The notes: generated from the sequence alone by a model not told the origin. A stretch of DNA of 64,000 nt from Deinococcus frigens DSM 12807 (GCF_000701425.1 NZ_JNIW01000006.1:1-64000); one strand, 5' to 3'; positions 1 to 11,182 are shown, counted from the stretch's first letter. Translations and numbers: made by a program.

Positions 1-1
1 C

Positions 2-316
2 TTCCGGCATCTCCTGCGTCACATCCAGGGGAAGATCGTGGTGATTCTGGACAATGCGGGTATCCATCGGGCGAAGATGGTTCAGGCGTTCGTGGAGATC
101 CACGAACGCCTGTCGTTGGTGTACTTGCCACCGTACGCGCCAGAGCTCAATCCAATTGAGCTCGTGTGGGCGTACGTCAAACGAAATGTGTTGGGGAATT
201 TCTGTGCCCGTTCGGTCACCGTCCTCAAGGAGAAACTGGTCGGTGCCTGGCAGCGCGTCAGATACATCCAGTTGCCGCGCCGCTTGATGGACTCTAATTT
301 ATGCCGCGATCAATAG
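2..316 (+). CDS. IS630-family transposase, C-terminal part (cut by window start)
   Basis: The reading frame is open from the first bases of the window, so the N-terminus lies outside. About 104 residues remain. They carry the last part of a DDE (IS630/Tc1-type) catalytic domain: a strand ending in ILDNAGIH supplies the second Asp, and LPPYAPELNPIELVW contains the final Glu of the DDE triad. The enzyme would cut and paste its own insertion sequence at TA dinucleotides. The stop falls about 50 bp before the start of the large signalling gene that follows, so the element ends in or very near that gene's promoter region. I could not identify the terminal inverted repeat because its partner end is outside the window. 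Confidence 0.85.
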   Translation, partial: FRHLLRHIQGKIVVILDNAGIHRAKMVQAFVEIHERLSLVYLPPYAPELNPIELVWAYVKRNVLGNFCARSVTVLKEKLVGAWQRVRYIQLPRRLMDSNLCRDQ

Positions 317-369
317 AACCAGAGTGATTGTTTAGAAAGAGTGGCGCGCTAGCATGCGTCAAGGTTCTC

Positions 370-3300
370 ATGCATCCTCATCTGCCGATCTCCCTTCCTG
401 AACGACGAGGGGTCAGCGCTGCCTTGGCTGTGCCGGGTCTCCTGCTGACCGCAGTGGCAGGGGTGGTGCAGGCGCTGGGGCCGGTGGTGTCGGCGCGGCT
501 GTTCGTGGCGGGCGAGAACGGCAGCCTGGTCCTGTCTGCCGCTCCGCCCAGTGCGCTGGCCGCCCAGGAGGGGGCTGGGGCTGGGGCTGAGTCCATTGTG
601 ACCACGCCGCTGGACCTGTGCCGCCACGACGCCGAACTGGTGGCGCGGCGGCCCACCGAGTCCGGACGGTTGTTCGACGCCCGCAAGTTCTACGCGGCGT
701 TGCTGGACCCCCCCGCTGCCCAGATGCTGGCCGGGGCGGTGCATCCGCAGGCCCGCGCGTGTCTGGCGGTGCCGGTGGCTGCGGCAGGGACGGTAGACAC
801 GGCAGGGACACTGCGTGGCGCGCTGCATCTGGACCTCATCCTGCCAGAAGATGCGCCCCTGCCCGCGCCGCTGCTGGCGCTGGCCCACGCGCAGGCCGCG
901 CTGCTGGCGGCGGCACTGGAGCGGCTGGAGCTGGACCGTGCTCTGGACGCCGCACAGTGCGAGGTCAAACTGCTGGAGCGGGCCTGGCAGGCGGTGGCGC
1001 ACTCGGGCAGCCAGGACGAGCTGTTCGGGCAGATCACCGGGGCGGTTCATGAGCTGCTCGGGGCCGAGCATGTGGGCATCGGCCTGCTGGAGGGCGACGT
1101 GCTGGTGCTGCGGCATCAGGCCGGACAGGGGGTCTGGGTCACCAGCCACCCGGTCAGTGCGGGCGTCGCCGGACGGGTGGCCCGCAGCGGGCGGCCCGTG
1201 CTGGTGGCCGACGTGGGCCAGGACCCCGATTACGTCTCCATGTTGCCGGGGGTGATCAGCGAGATCTGCGTGCCGCTGCTGGACGGCGCGCGGGTGGTGG
1301 GCGTGCTGAACGTGGAGTGCGAGTCGCGGCACCTGGGCGCGCAGGACCTGCGTCCACTGGCGGCGCTGGGCACCTGGCTGGGGCAGGCCATGGAGCGCGA
1401 GCGTCTGCACGCCGACACCGAGCGCCAGCGCCGGGCGCTGGACCTGCTGCACCGCCTGCGGACCTCGTTCGGCAGCGGTCTGGACACGGCCCAGAGCATC
1501 CGGGCGGTGACCTGGGGCCTGCGCGAGACCTTCGGGTACTCGCACGTCAGCGTGTACCTGCTCAGCGGGGGCGTGCTGATCATGCAAGACCAGGTGGGCT
1601 ACGCCGCCGTGATCCGGCGATTGCCGGTGGACCAGGGCGTGATGGGCCGGACCTGCCGCACCGCCCAGACCCAGTGGGTCCAGGACCTGGGCGATGACCC
1701 GGACGCGGTGGTGGCCATGCACGGCATCAATTCGGAAGTGTGCGTGCCGCTGCTGCGGGGCCACGAGGTGATCGGCGTGCTGAACGTCGAGACTTTTGGC
1801 GACGCCGAGCCGCTGCGCGAGTGGGACGCCCACGTCATCGCCTCGGTGGGCGGATACCTGCAACAGGTGCTGGAACGTTCCTGGCTGCACGCGCAGGTCA
1901 GGGAGCGTGAGGCCCGCTACCGCCTGCTGGCCGAGTACACCAACGATCTGGTGTGTCTGCACCGGCCCGGCGGCGACTTCAGCTATGTCAGCCCCAGCGT
2001 CCACGCGCTGCTGGGCTATTCGGCCTCCGAGTTGCTGGAAACCTCGCCCGCCGCCCTGATGCACCCGGAGGACCGGGCCAGCCTGCATGACCTCGACCGG
2101 CAGTTGGGTCAGCCCAGGCTGGTGCGGGTGCGCCACCGGGCGGGCCATTACCTGTGCCTTGAAGTTAGCGCCAGCCGCATTGAGCGGGCAGAGGCCAGGC
2201 CGGGAGAAGGTCCGGTGGAAAGCACCGTGCCGGGGGAAAGCGCGGTCCAGTACCTGTCCTCCTCGCGGGACGTCACGGCGCGTCAGCAGGCCGAGGCGCG
2301 GCTGTTGTGGGCCGCCACGCACGATTCCCTGACCCGGCTGCACAACCGCGACCGCCTGTACAGCGCGCTGGAGGAACAGATGGCGCTGGCCTGCCAGACC
2401 GGGCAGCCGTCCTACGCGGTGCTGTATCTGGACATGGACCGCTTCAAGGTCATCAACGACAGCCTGGGCCACACCGCCGGGGACGCGTTGCTCCAGGCCT
2501 TTGCCGAGCGCCTCAGCGCCTGCATGGACGGCGCGCTGGTGGCCCGCCTGGGCGGCGACGAGTTCGCCGTGCTGATGTGTGACCTGCCGCCGGGCGATCT
2601 GACGCGGGTGGACCTCTCACGGGTGGAGGCCGCCGCCGCCCGCCTTCAGGCCGAACTGCTCGCGCCGTTCACGGTCCAGGGCCGCGCGGTCCAGGTCAGC
2701 GTCAGCATCGGCGTCGCGCCGGGCGAGCTGCACCACCGGATGCCCGCCGACATCCTGCGCGACGCGGACCTGAGCATGTACCGCGCCAAGCGCGACCCGG
2801 CCCACCCGGTGATCACCTTCCGGCCCGAGATGCACGCAGCCGCCCTGCGCCAGCTCCAGATCGAGGCGGACCTGCCGCAGGCGGCCCGGCGCGGCCAGAT
2901 GCGGCTGGTCTATCAGCCCATCGCGGACCTGGAGTCCGGCGAGACCGTCGGCTACGAGGCCCTGCTGCGCTGGCAGCACCCGCACCTGGGAGCCGTGTCC
3001 CCGGACGAGTTCATCCCGCTGGCCGAGGAACTGGAGATCATCTCCGAGCTGGGGGCCTTTGTGCTGGAGACCGCCTGCCGCACCTTTCAGGCCGCAGCGG
3101 TGGGCGGTGCGGCTGACCTGGCCGCCCGGCCCCCGGCCTTGCAGGTCAACGTGTCCACCCGCCAGTTCCTGCGTTCCGGCTTCGCACAGGCGGTGCGCCG
3201 CATTCTGGAGGACAGCGGTTTTCCCGCTGGGCGGTTGAACCTGGAAATCACCGAGAGCGCCCTGATCGTGGACATCGACGAGGCCGCCCGCACCCTGACC

Positions 3301-3657
3301 GAACTGCGCGGGCTGGGCGTCAGGATTCACATTGACGACTTCGGCACCGGGCATTCCAGCCTGGCCTTTTTGCACCGTTTTCCGGTGGACGGCCTGAAGA
3401 TCGACCGGGCCTTTATCGCCCGGCTGGGCGAGGACGCGGTGAGCGCCAAGGTGGTCCAGACGGTGCTGCTGCTGGCCCGCACCCTGGACGTGGACGTGAT
3501 CGCCGAGGGCATCGAGACCCAGATGCAGCGCGGCCACCTGATCCGCTTGGGCTGCCGCTGGGGCCAGGGCCACCTGTTCTCCCGCCCCCTGGAAACTGGC
3601 GCGACGCTGGAACGGTTGCGGGCCACGCCAGGGGCGCTGGCTGCGCCGCAGGACTGA
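370..3657 (+). CDS. GAF-GAF-PAS-GGDEF-EAL c-di-GMP signalling protein
   Basis: A 1095-residue cytoplasmic sensor/effector predicted to make or degrade cyclic di-GMP. After a poorly conserved N-terminal region that may be a degenerate GAF domain come two clear GAF domains (about residues 200-345 and 365-510), a PAS domain (about 515-640), a GGDEF domain with an intact GGDEF signature near residue 728, and an EAL domain. The EAL domain keeps EALLRW near 863, the Asn of NVSTRQF, EITES, the DDFGTG loop near 989, the Lys of LKIDR and AEGIET near 1045, so phosphodiesterase activity looks possible. I see no RxxD inhibitory site before GGDEF. The frame is open from a TTG at 328, but the ATG at 370 is the more likely start. 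An IS630 end lies just upstream and may have altered its promoter. Confidence 0.9.
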   Translation: MHPHLPISLPERRGVSAALAVPGLLLTAVAGVVQALGPVVSARLFVAGENGSLVLSAAPPSALAAQEGAGAGAESIVTTPLDLCRHDAELVARRPTESGRLFDARKFYAALLDPPAAQMLAGAVHPQARACLAVPVAAAGTVDTAGTLRGALHLDLILPEDAPLPAPLLALAHAQAALLAAALERLELDRALDAAQCEVKLLERAWQAVAHSGSQDELFGQITGAVHELLGAEHVGIGLLEGDVLVLRHQAGQGVWVTSHPVSAGVAGRVARSGRPVLVADVGQDPDYVSMLPGVISEICVPLLDGARVVGVLNVECESRHLGAQDLRPLAALGTWLGQAMERERLHADTERQRRALDLLHRLRTSFGSGLDTAQSIRAVTWGLRETFGYSHVSVYLLSGGVLIMQDQVGYAAVIRRLPVDQGVMGRTCRTAQTQWVQDLGDDPDAVVAMHGINSEVCVPLLRGHEVIGVLNVETFGDAEPLREWDAHVIASVGGYLQQVLERSWLHAQVREREARYRLLAEYTNDLVCLHRPGGDFSYVSPSVHALLGYSASELLETSPAALMHPEDRASLHDLDRQLGQPRLVRVRHRAGHYLCLEVSASRIERAEARPGEGPVESTVPGESAVQYLSSSRDVTARQQAEARLLWAATHDSLTRLHNRDRLYSALEEQMALACQTGQPSYAVLYLDMDRFKVINDSLGHTAGDALLQAFAERLSACMDGALVARLGGDEFAVLMCDLPPGDLTRVDLSRVEAAAARLQAELLAPFTVQGRAVQVSVSIGVAPGELHHRMPADILRDADLSMYRAKRDPAHPVITFRPEMHAAALRQLQIEADLPQAARRGQMRLVYQPIADLESGETVGYEALLRWQHPHLGAVSPDEFIPLAEELEIISELGAFVLETACRTFQAAAVGGAADLAARPPALQVNVSTRQFLRSGFAQAVRRILEDSGFPAGRLNLEITESALIVDIDEAARTLTELRGLGVRIHIDDFGTGHSSLAFLHRFPVDGLKIDRAFIARLGEDAVSAKVVQTVLLLARTLDVDVIAEGIETQMQRGHLIRLGCRWGQGHLFSRPLETGATLERLRATPGALAAPQD

Positions 3658-3670
3658 ACCGGGGCGGGTT

Positions 3671-4942
<1,272 letters not shown>

Positions 4943-4949
4943 CGGCGTC

Positions 4950-4955
4950 AGGCTA
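4950..4955 (-). promoter_or_regulatory. -10 box, leaderless-type, for the DUF4127 gene
   Basis: TAGCCT on the minus strand lies 7 nt before the ATG at 4942. This would put the transcript start at or next to the start codon. Confidence 0.45.
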
Positions 4956-5114
4956 ACGGGTAGGAATGAGAGGGAAGGACGAGAGGGAAGAGCGGTGGTT
5001 AATCCCCTCTGCTGAAGATTTCTGACCTCAATTGTGGCAGCAAGGGAGAGTGCGATCAGGAACATTTCTGCCCCCCGACACGAAGCCCGAGCTGCACCCG
5101 TCACCCCAGCAGCG

Positions 5115-5454
5115 CTATTTCCGCACCTCGAAGGTCAGCCGCTGCACCAGGCCCTGGTCCCGCCGGGTGGCCGCCTTCAAGCTCACCTGTCCGGCAGCCG
5201 TCTGACCGGGCACGCCGGGCAGATAAACCGTGTACAGACGCGCGGACATGCCGCGCACCACGAAGACGCTGGCCTTATACAGCGCCCGCCATCACGCAGA
5301 TGGCCCTTTCGGGACAGCGGCTGTCAGTAAAGCGCAGCAGGGTGATTTTCGTGCCGCTGACGGTTATGGATTGGCCAGGTGCCAGGCTCACGGACGCGGC
5401 GGAGGCAGCCGGCAGGGCCGCGAGCGTCAGCGTCAGCAGCACTGTCTTGAACAT
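5115..5454 (-). pseudogene. Small secreted protein, frameshifted
   Basis: The ATG at 5454 begins a signal peptide (MFKTVLLTLTLAALPAASA) and a mature part containing TDSRCPERAICVMAGA. The frame then stops at 5275. In a second frame the sequence goes on without interruption as LYKASVFVVRGMSARLYTV and further, down to a stop at 5115, with similar composition. Removing one G from the GGG run near 5290 joins the two halves into a protein of about 113 residues. I do not recognise the family. Two cysteines close together suggest an exported, disulphide-bonded protein. The lesion may be a base-calling error. Confidence 0.6.
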
Positions 5455-5492
5455 GCTCCCCACTATGCGGCCCGGCGGGTCCGGGTTGCCCC

Positions 5493-5768
5493 TTAGCCCA
5501 GCAGACCGGGCAGCTCGTCTTCCACGCTGGCCAGGGCGCGGAACTGGGTGGCCTTGTCGCGCAGGCCCATCTGCTCATAGCAGCCCGAGAGCTTGAGGGC
5601 AAAGAACTGCACCGCCTGACAGTCCTCGCGGCACTCGGCGGCCTCCAGACAGGCCCGGTAGTGCTGCACCGCCAGGTGGTACTGGGCCGCCCCGACGGCC
5701 TGTTCGGCGCGGCAGTGGCTCATGCGCAGGGACACGATGTCGTTAAGTACCCGGCTCACGGCGGTCAT
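5493..5768 (-). CDS. Small helical (TPR-like) protein
   Basis: A 91-residue protein with a pattern of paired amphipathic helices (AVQHYRACLEAAE, QFFALKLSGCYEQMG) resembling one or two tetratricopeptide-type repeats. It has no signal peptide and no catalytic motif. The internal ATG at 5768 is preferred over 5798 because a TAAACT box lies 7 nt upstream (5776-5781). Function unknown; a protein-interaction role is only an inference from the helical repeats. It sits upstream of the frameshifted secreted-protein gene on the same strand. Confidence 0.6.
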   Translation of the reverse strand: MTAVSRVLNDIVSLRMSHCRAEQAVGAAQYHLAVQHYRACLEAAECREDCQAVQFFALKLSGCYEQMGLRDKATQFRALASVEDELPGLLG

Positions 5769-5775
5769 GCCTGGC

Positions 5776-5781
5776 AGTTTA
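5776..5781 (-). promoter_or_regulatory. -10 box, leaderless-type, for the TPR-like gene
   Basis: TAAACT on the minus strand, 7 nt before the ATG at 5768. It is the main reason for choosing that start. Confidence 0.4.
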
Positions 5782-6010
5782 AGCAGGGGAGGGACCATCT
5801 GAATGAAAGATGAATCGGATTTCAGCCTATGAAATGTGCGTGTTCAACGTTGTTTCTTGGCTGTGGGCTAAATGTCTCGGGTCCATTTCTGCTGTGGCTG
5901 TACTGGACTGAGTACAAGGAGCGCGGTCCTCCAGCAGAGTGTGTTGCTGAAAAGCCGCATGGTCAGGCAAAGCTGTGATCCGCTCAGGTGAGGATGGGTG
6001 TGAAGATCGC
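5782..6010. other. Intergenic, no gene seen
   Basis: About 230 bp between the TPR-like gene and the end of the exonuclease gene. It has lower GC than its surroundings. The short frame on the minus strand across it has no ribosome binding site or recognisable product and is not called. Confidence 0.4.
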
Positions 6011-7393
<1,383 letters not shown>

Positions 7394-7400
7394 GGCACCC

Positions 7401-7406
7401 AGGATA
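7401..7406 (-). promoter_or_regulatory. -10 box, leaderless-type, for the RNase gene
   Basis: TATCCT on the minus strand lies 7 nt before the ATG at 7393. Confidence 0.4.
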
Positions 7407-7461
7407 GGGGAGAGGTAGGAGGGGGCAGGCTGTGGAGCCGATTGTTGGCGGCGGATCGCTG

Positions 7462-7602
7462 AATAGAAGATCGAGTTTTCTATTAGATTTTAAATAGAAA
7501 TATCCTCCTCTGAAATTTCCCGTCCAAGACGCAAAAATTCGATGGCGGGATCAAAAAAATTTAAAACCCATCTTGACAATCAGTGATTTCTGTGTTTCTA
7601 TT
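7462..7602. promoter_or_regulatory. Repeated TTTCTATT/AATAGAAA boxes in a divergent promoter region
   Basis: AATAGAA at 7462-7468, TTTCTATT at 7477-7484, AATAGAAA at 7493-7500 and TTTCTATT at 7595-7602. The middle two form a perfect 8-bp inverted repeat with an 8-bp spacer. The last copy overlaps the expected -10 region of the YvlB-like operon: a consensus -35 (TTGACA, 7573-7578) lies 17 bp before TTCTAT at 7596-7601. This arrangement resembles an operator for a dimeric repressor. Confidence 0.45.
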
Positions 7603-7620
7603 CTCTTCAAGGAGACGGAT

Positions 7621-8499
7621 ATGAATGAACAGCAATCGCCCGCCGAGGATTTCCGTTCGCAGGTGCAGCGTCTGGTGGCCGAGGGCAAACTCACCGCCGA
7701 GGAAGCGGCTGGACTGCTGGAAAGCACCCCCGCCGACGCGCCGGAAGCCGTGATGCCCACCGCCCAGCAGGACAGCTCCGAAGGCATTCCCCCGGACCTG
7801 ACGCTCAAGGTCAGCGGCTATACCCTGACCGTGCTGCACGACCCGTCTGTGGACGCGCCGCACCTGAGCGCCAACGAGGACGGCGTGTTGCGCCTGGCCG
7901 GTACGCCGAAAGGCTGGCAGGTTCAGCGCGTGGACCACTTCGGGGGTCACTGGGGCAGCGTCAAGGCCATCCTCTCTATGCCCTTCATGCCCCGGCATGT
8001 GCGGGCCACCGTCGAGGGCGGCAACCTGACCCTGCCTGATCTGGGCGGCGAGATGCAGGCCGACGTCAACGGCGGCAACATCCGCATGGGCCGCGCCGCC
8101 AGCCTCAAGGCCGAGGTCAACGGCGGCAACCTGACTGCCACGGAACTGGACGGTCCCACGCACCTGGGCATCAACGGCGGCAACCTGTCGCTGACCGGCG
8201 CGTACAGCCTGAACGCCAGCGTCAACGGCGGCAATCTCAAGTGGGCCGGGGTGCTGTCGGGCGGCGATCACCGCCTGGAAGTCAACGCCGGAAACGCCAC
8301 CCTGCACCTGCTTTCCGGCAGCAGCCTGCGCGTGGACGCCGACGTGACCGTGGGCGCATTCAAGGCCGACTTCCCCACCCGCAAGAGCGGCGGCTTCATG
8401 AATACGCGCCACGCCGGGCAACTGGGCAGCGGCGAGGCCTATCTGTCCTGCAAGGTGGCCGCCGGACAGGTCAAGCTGCTGACGGGGGATTCGAGATGA
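7621..8499 (+). CDS. YvlB-like DUF4097 (beta-solenoid) protein
   Basis: A 292-residue protein. Residues 12-36 (VQRLVAEGKLTAEEAAGLLE) match the short helical domain found at the N-terminus of YvlB/SHOCT-like proteins. From about residue 120 it carries repeats spaced about 20 residues apart, each ending in a V/I-NGGN(L/I) turn, typical of the right-handed beta-helix of DUF4097 putative adhesins. It has no signal peptide, so it probably acts in the cytoplasm or at the membrane face. Start chosen at 7621: AAGGAGA lies 7 nt upstream. It is the first gene of a three-gene operon and overlaps the next by ATGA. In Bacillus the related yvl genes belong to an envelope-stress operon. The same role here is only an inference. 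Confidence 0.7.
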   Translation: MNEQQSPAEDFRSQVQRLVAEGKLTAEEAAGLLESTPADAPEAVMPTAQQDSSEGIPPDLTLKVSGYTLTVLHDPSVDAPHLSANEDGVLRLAGTPKGWQVQRVDHFGGHWGSVKAILSMPFMPRHVRATVEGGNLTLPDLGGEMQADVNGGNIRMGRAASLKAEVNGGNLTATELDGPTHLGINGGNLSLTGAYSLNASVNGGNLKWAGVLSGGDHRLEVNAGNATLHLLSGSSLRVDADVTVGAFKADFPTRKSGGFMNTRHAGQLGSGEAYLSCKVAAGQVKLLTGDSR

Positions 8500-8798
8500 G
8501 CGTCTCGTCTTCTCCCCACACGGCCCGCTCCGCGAAGGGCTACCGCGTGATCCGCCCGGCCCGGCAGCCCGTCGTCGAAGCGCCCAGACCTGGACTGTTT
8601 AGACGGCTCTGGCAGCGTCTATGTGCCCTGTGGCAAGTCACGCCCGGGCAGTGGCACGCCTGGCAAGCGAACCGGAAAGCCGCGTCGGGCGGCGACGGCC
8701 TGCGTGTGCTGATGCTGTCGAATGGACATCTCGCCCTGATCCCGCCGCTGGATGTATCAACCACGCACCGCCGTCCCGCGCAGCCGGATCTGCCGTGA
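8496..8798 (+). CDS. Small basic protein of the YvlB-like operon
   Basis: A 100-residue protein whose ATG overlaps the preceding stop (ATGA), so translation is probably coupled. It is rich in Arg and Trp (RRLWQRLCALWQVTPGQWHAWQ). The C-terminal third, LRVLMLSNGHLALIPPLD, could form a short beta unit. No family recognised. Its conserved-looking position between two SHOCT-like proteins suggests it works with them, perhaps as a membrane-proximal linker; this is inference. Confidence 0.6.
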   Translation: MSVSSSPHTARSAKGYRVIRPARQPVVEAPRPGLFRRLWQRLCALWQVTPGQWHAWQANRKAASGGDGLRVLMLSNGHLALIPPLDVSTTHRRPAQPDLP

Positions 8799-8820
8799 CC
8801 ACTCACTTGGAGGATGACTT

Positions 8821-9513
8821 ATGAAAGAGAAGGTGAAACGCATCCTCGATCTGGTGCGCGCGGGTCGCCTGAATCTGGAGGACGCCGGGCCACTGCTGGC
8901 CGCCCTGAGCGCCAAGCTGGCCCTGACCGACAGTGACCGCGAACTGATCGACTCGCTGCTGGGGCGCGACGAGCTGGACACCGGGCAGGTGGCCGAACAT
9001 CTGCTGCTGCTGCGCGGTGTGCGCGATGTGCCGCCCGCACCTCCCCGTCCGCCCCCGCCCCCCGGAGGCTTTGGCAGTGAGGGCGATGGCGATGGGCGCG
9101 GGCCAGCCTGGACCTGGGACGGCGGCAACCGCCCCCGCCCGGGCAGAGGAGGACTGGAGGGCATGGTGGACCGGATTACCGAGAGTGTGGAACGTGCCGT
9201 GGAAAACGTGGTGGAGGGCAAGAAGCCCCAGTACGAGTATCAGTATCAGTACGACGCCTCGCGCCCGGCCTCGGCCCGTATCCTGCGAATTCAGGTGGAA
9301 TCCTCGGCGGGCGACGAGTACAGCGCCAATCTGCCGGTCAGCCTCGCGCCGCACCTGCACAAGCTGATTCCGCCGCACGGCCTGCGCGCGCTGGAAAGTG
9401 CCGGATTCAGCCTGGAAACCCTGCAACTGCTGATCGAATCCGATCCACCCCCCGGCGAGCTGATCAGCGCCGAGGACAGCGCGGGCAACGAGGTCCACAT
9501 CTCGCTGAAATGA
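8821..9513 (+). CDS. SHOCT-like/YvlB-N domain protein
   Basis: A 230-residue protein preceded by a strong ribosome binding site (GGAGG, 8812-8816). The N-terminus has two consecutive SHOCT-like helical units (VKRILDLVRAGRLNLEDAG and a second unit around LIDSLLGRDELDTGQVAEHL). A Pro/Gly-rich linker (about residues 72-110) and an amphipathic segment follow. The C-terminal domain, about residues 150-230, has alternating strands and ends in SAGNEVHISLK. It shares the N-terminal domain type with the first gene of the operon, which suggests the two proteins interact through it. No enzyme motif is visible. Confidence 0.65.
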   Translation: MKEKVKRILDLVRAGRLNLEDAGPLLAALSAKLALTDSDRELIDSLLGRDELDTGQVAEHLLLLRGVRDVPPAPPRPPPPPGGFGSEGDGDGRGPAWTWDGGNRPRPGRGGLEGMVDRITESVERAVENVVEGKKPQYEYQYQYDASRPASARILRIQVESSAGDEYSANLPVSLAPHLHKLIPPHGLRALESAGFSLETLQLLIESDPPPGELISAEDSAGNEVHISLK

Positions 9514-9531
9514 TCCCGTGTTGCGCTGATT

Positions 9532-9565
9532 CCCGAACATCCGGTGGGATTGCCGGACATTCGGG
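9532..9565 (+). terminator. Hairpin after the YvlB-like operon
   Basis: CCCGAA-cat-CCGG pairs with CCGG-aca-TTCGGG around an 8-nt loop, leaving a 3-nt internal mismatch. A run of six T follows only at 9584-9589, so it is a weak intrinsic terminator at best. The rest of 9514-9818 holds no convincing gene. Confidence 0.4.
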
Positions 9566-9818
9566 AGTTGCCGCAAGACGGTATTTTTTGCCACCCGCTC
9601 CGCTCGGATTCGTCTTTGACTCGTCGCAATCTGATCTCAGGGAGTGGGCTGGGATGCCTGGATTCCCCGCCCCTCACCGCTTCCTCTCGCAACATTTGCC
9701 GGAGGCGTCGTCATGCCGGGTGCAGCGGGGGCCGTTCCAGCCCCACCCTGAAATCTCTCGAACCCGTTGTTCGTTCCACGCCATCAAGCCCAGCCTGGGC
9801 ATCTGCCACAATCACGCC

Positions 9819-10511
9819 ATGCCTGACCCCGCCGCCGGAACGCGTTTTGCCGTCTATCTGTGTCCGCCTGCCGGATCGGCGCTGTCCCGCATGGGGTCTG
9901 GACTGCTGGGCTTCGACGTGCGCGCGGGCCAGCCGGTGGCCCTGCCCGCCTTCCTGCGCCCCGGGTGGCAGGCCGACGCAGGGCCGTTCGGCTTTCATTT
10001 AACAGTGGTGGAGGGCTTTTTCACCGATCCGGCGTGGTGGCCCGACATCGAGGCCGAGGCGCGGGCCTGTGTGGCCTGCCTCTCGCCGGACGCGGAGTTG
10101 GCGTTAACGAATGGGCGCATTGCTGTGTGGGACGACGGCGAAACGTGGGTGCTGCGGCTGGACGCCTCCCCGGCGTTGCTGGTGGCACACACGCTGCTGC
10201 TGTCGCGCCTCTCGCGTTTTGTGACCGCCTCGCCCTTTGCCGGGCAGGTGGCCCAGGGGCTGTACGCCCGTCCCTTCGAGGGGGTCCGTATGTCGCTGCT
10301 GCACACGCCGCGCGGGCTGGACACCTGGCAGCCGCATTTCACACTGGTGCAGCCCTACGGCGGGAATGATCCGCAGGCGCTGCGCCGCGAGTTGCAGGCG
10401 TGTATCCAGCCCTTTACCACGCAGAGTTACGCTGCCCTGACCCTGTTCGAGAAGCCGGAGGGCGAGGAGCGCTGGCGGGTGCGTGCCGAGTTGCCCCTGG
10501 GGAGGGATTGA
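9819..10511 (+). CDS. DUF1045 family, 2H phosphoesterase-like protein
   Basis: A 230-residue protein starting FAVYLCPPAGSALSRMGSGLLGFD, the usual opening of DUF1045 proteins, which form a branch of the 2H phosphoesterase superfamily. Both expected His-x-Thr motifs are present: FHLTV near residue 66 and PHFTL near 175. Members often sit in phosphonate-utilisation operons, but no such genes are nearby, so the substrate is unknown. The ATG at 9819 is preferred over longer in-frame starts because similarity begins there and CACAAT lies 6 nt upstream. rdgB follows 65 bp downstream. Confidence 0.7.
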   Translation: MPDPAAGTRFAVYLCPPAGSALSRMGSGLLGFDVRAGQPVALPAFLRPGWQADAGPFGFHLTVVEGFFTDPAWWPDIEAEARACVACLSPDAELALTNGRIAVWDDGETWVLRLDASPALLVAHTLLLSRLSRFVTASPFAGQVAQGLYARPFEGVRMSLLHTPRGLDTWQPHFTLVQPYGGNDPQALRRELQACIQPFTTQSYAALTLFEKPEGEERWRVRAELPLGRD

Positions 10512-10563
10512 TGGAGACAGGGACTGGGTCTGCCCCCATACCCGTGCCGTCTCCGTTTCCCCC

Positions 10564-10569
10564 TAGACT
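10564..10569 (+). promoter_or_regulatory. -10 box, leaderless-type, for rdgB
   Basis: TAGACT lies 7 nt before the GTG at 10577. It supports a non-ATG start, because the downstream ATG at 10607 has no equivalent box. Confidence 0.45.
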
Positions 10570-10576
10570 CTGAAAC

Positions 10577-11176
10577 GTGACGAACACAGGGGCGAAGCAG
10601 GGGCCGATGACGGTGACGGTGGCGACGGGAAATGCCGGAAAGGTGCGCGAGATCGCGGCGGCGCTGGCTGATCTGGACTGGGAACTGCGGCCCTTGCAGG
10701 GCGTGCCCATGCCCGAGGAAACCGGGGCCACCTACGAGGAAAACGCCGCCCTGAAAGCCTGCACGGTGGCGCTGGTGACCCGCACCGCCGCCCTGGCCGA
10801 CGACAGCGGCATCGAGGTGGAGGCCCTGAACGGCGAACCCGGCATTTACAGCGCCCGTTTCGGGGGCCTGGGCAGCGATCTGGAGCGCAACCTGTATCTG
10901 CTGGAAAAACTGCGCGGGCACGCCAATCGCCGCGCCAAATTTGTCTCGGTGGTGATCCTGGCCCAGCCCAGCGGGCAGGTGGAGACCTACCGGGGCGAGC
11001 TGTCCGGCACCCTGCTGGAGGCTCCGCGCGGAGAGGGCGGCTTCGGCTACGATCCCCTGTTCGTCCCCGACGGCCAGACCCGTACCCTGGCCGAGATGAG
11101 CGTGGCCGAGAAACAGGCCATCAGCCACCGGGGCAAAGCACTCGCGGCCCTCAAAACGGCCAAGCGCGGGAATTGA
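10577..11176 (+). CDS. rdgB: XTP/dITP diphosphatase (RdgB/HAM1)
   Basis: A 199-residue house-cleaning enzyme that hydrolyses dITP, XTP and ITP to monophosphates, keeping deaminated purines out of DNA. The family motifs are all present: TGNAGKVREI near the N-terminus, TYEENAALKA, LADDSGIEVEALNGEPGIYSA, GEGGFGYDPLFVPDG and the C-terminal KQAISHRGKAL. The GTG start at 10577 has TAGACT 7 nt upstream (10564-10569), which argues for it over the ATG at 10607. The gene converges with the OsmC gene. Confidence 0.9.
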   Translation: MTNTGAKQGPMTVTVATGNAGKVREIAAALADLDWELRPLQGVPMPEETGATYEENAALKACTVALVTRTAALADDSGIEVEALNGEPGIYSARFGGLGSDLERNLYLLEKLRGHANRRAKFVSVVILAQPSGQVETYRGELSGTLLEAPRGEGGFGYDPLFVPDGQTRTLAEMSVAEKQAISHRGKALAALKTAKRGN

Positions 11177-11182
11177 ATCTCG

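Noticed and set aside
349..2472. A 707-codon open frame antisense to the GGDEF-EAL gene
   Set aside because: It is rich in His, Gln, Arg and Gly, typical of antisense reading in GC-rich DNA. The plus strand carries complete domain motifs.
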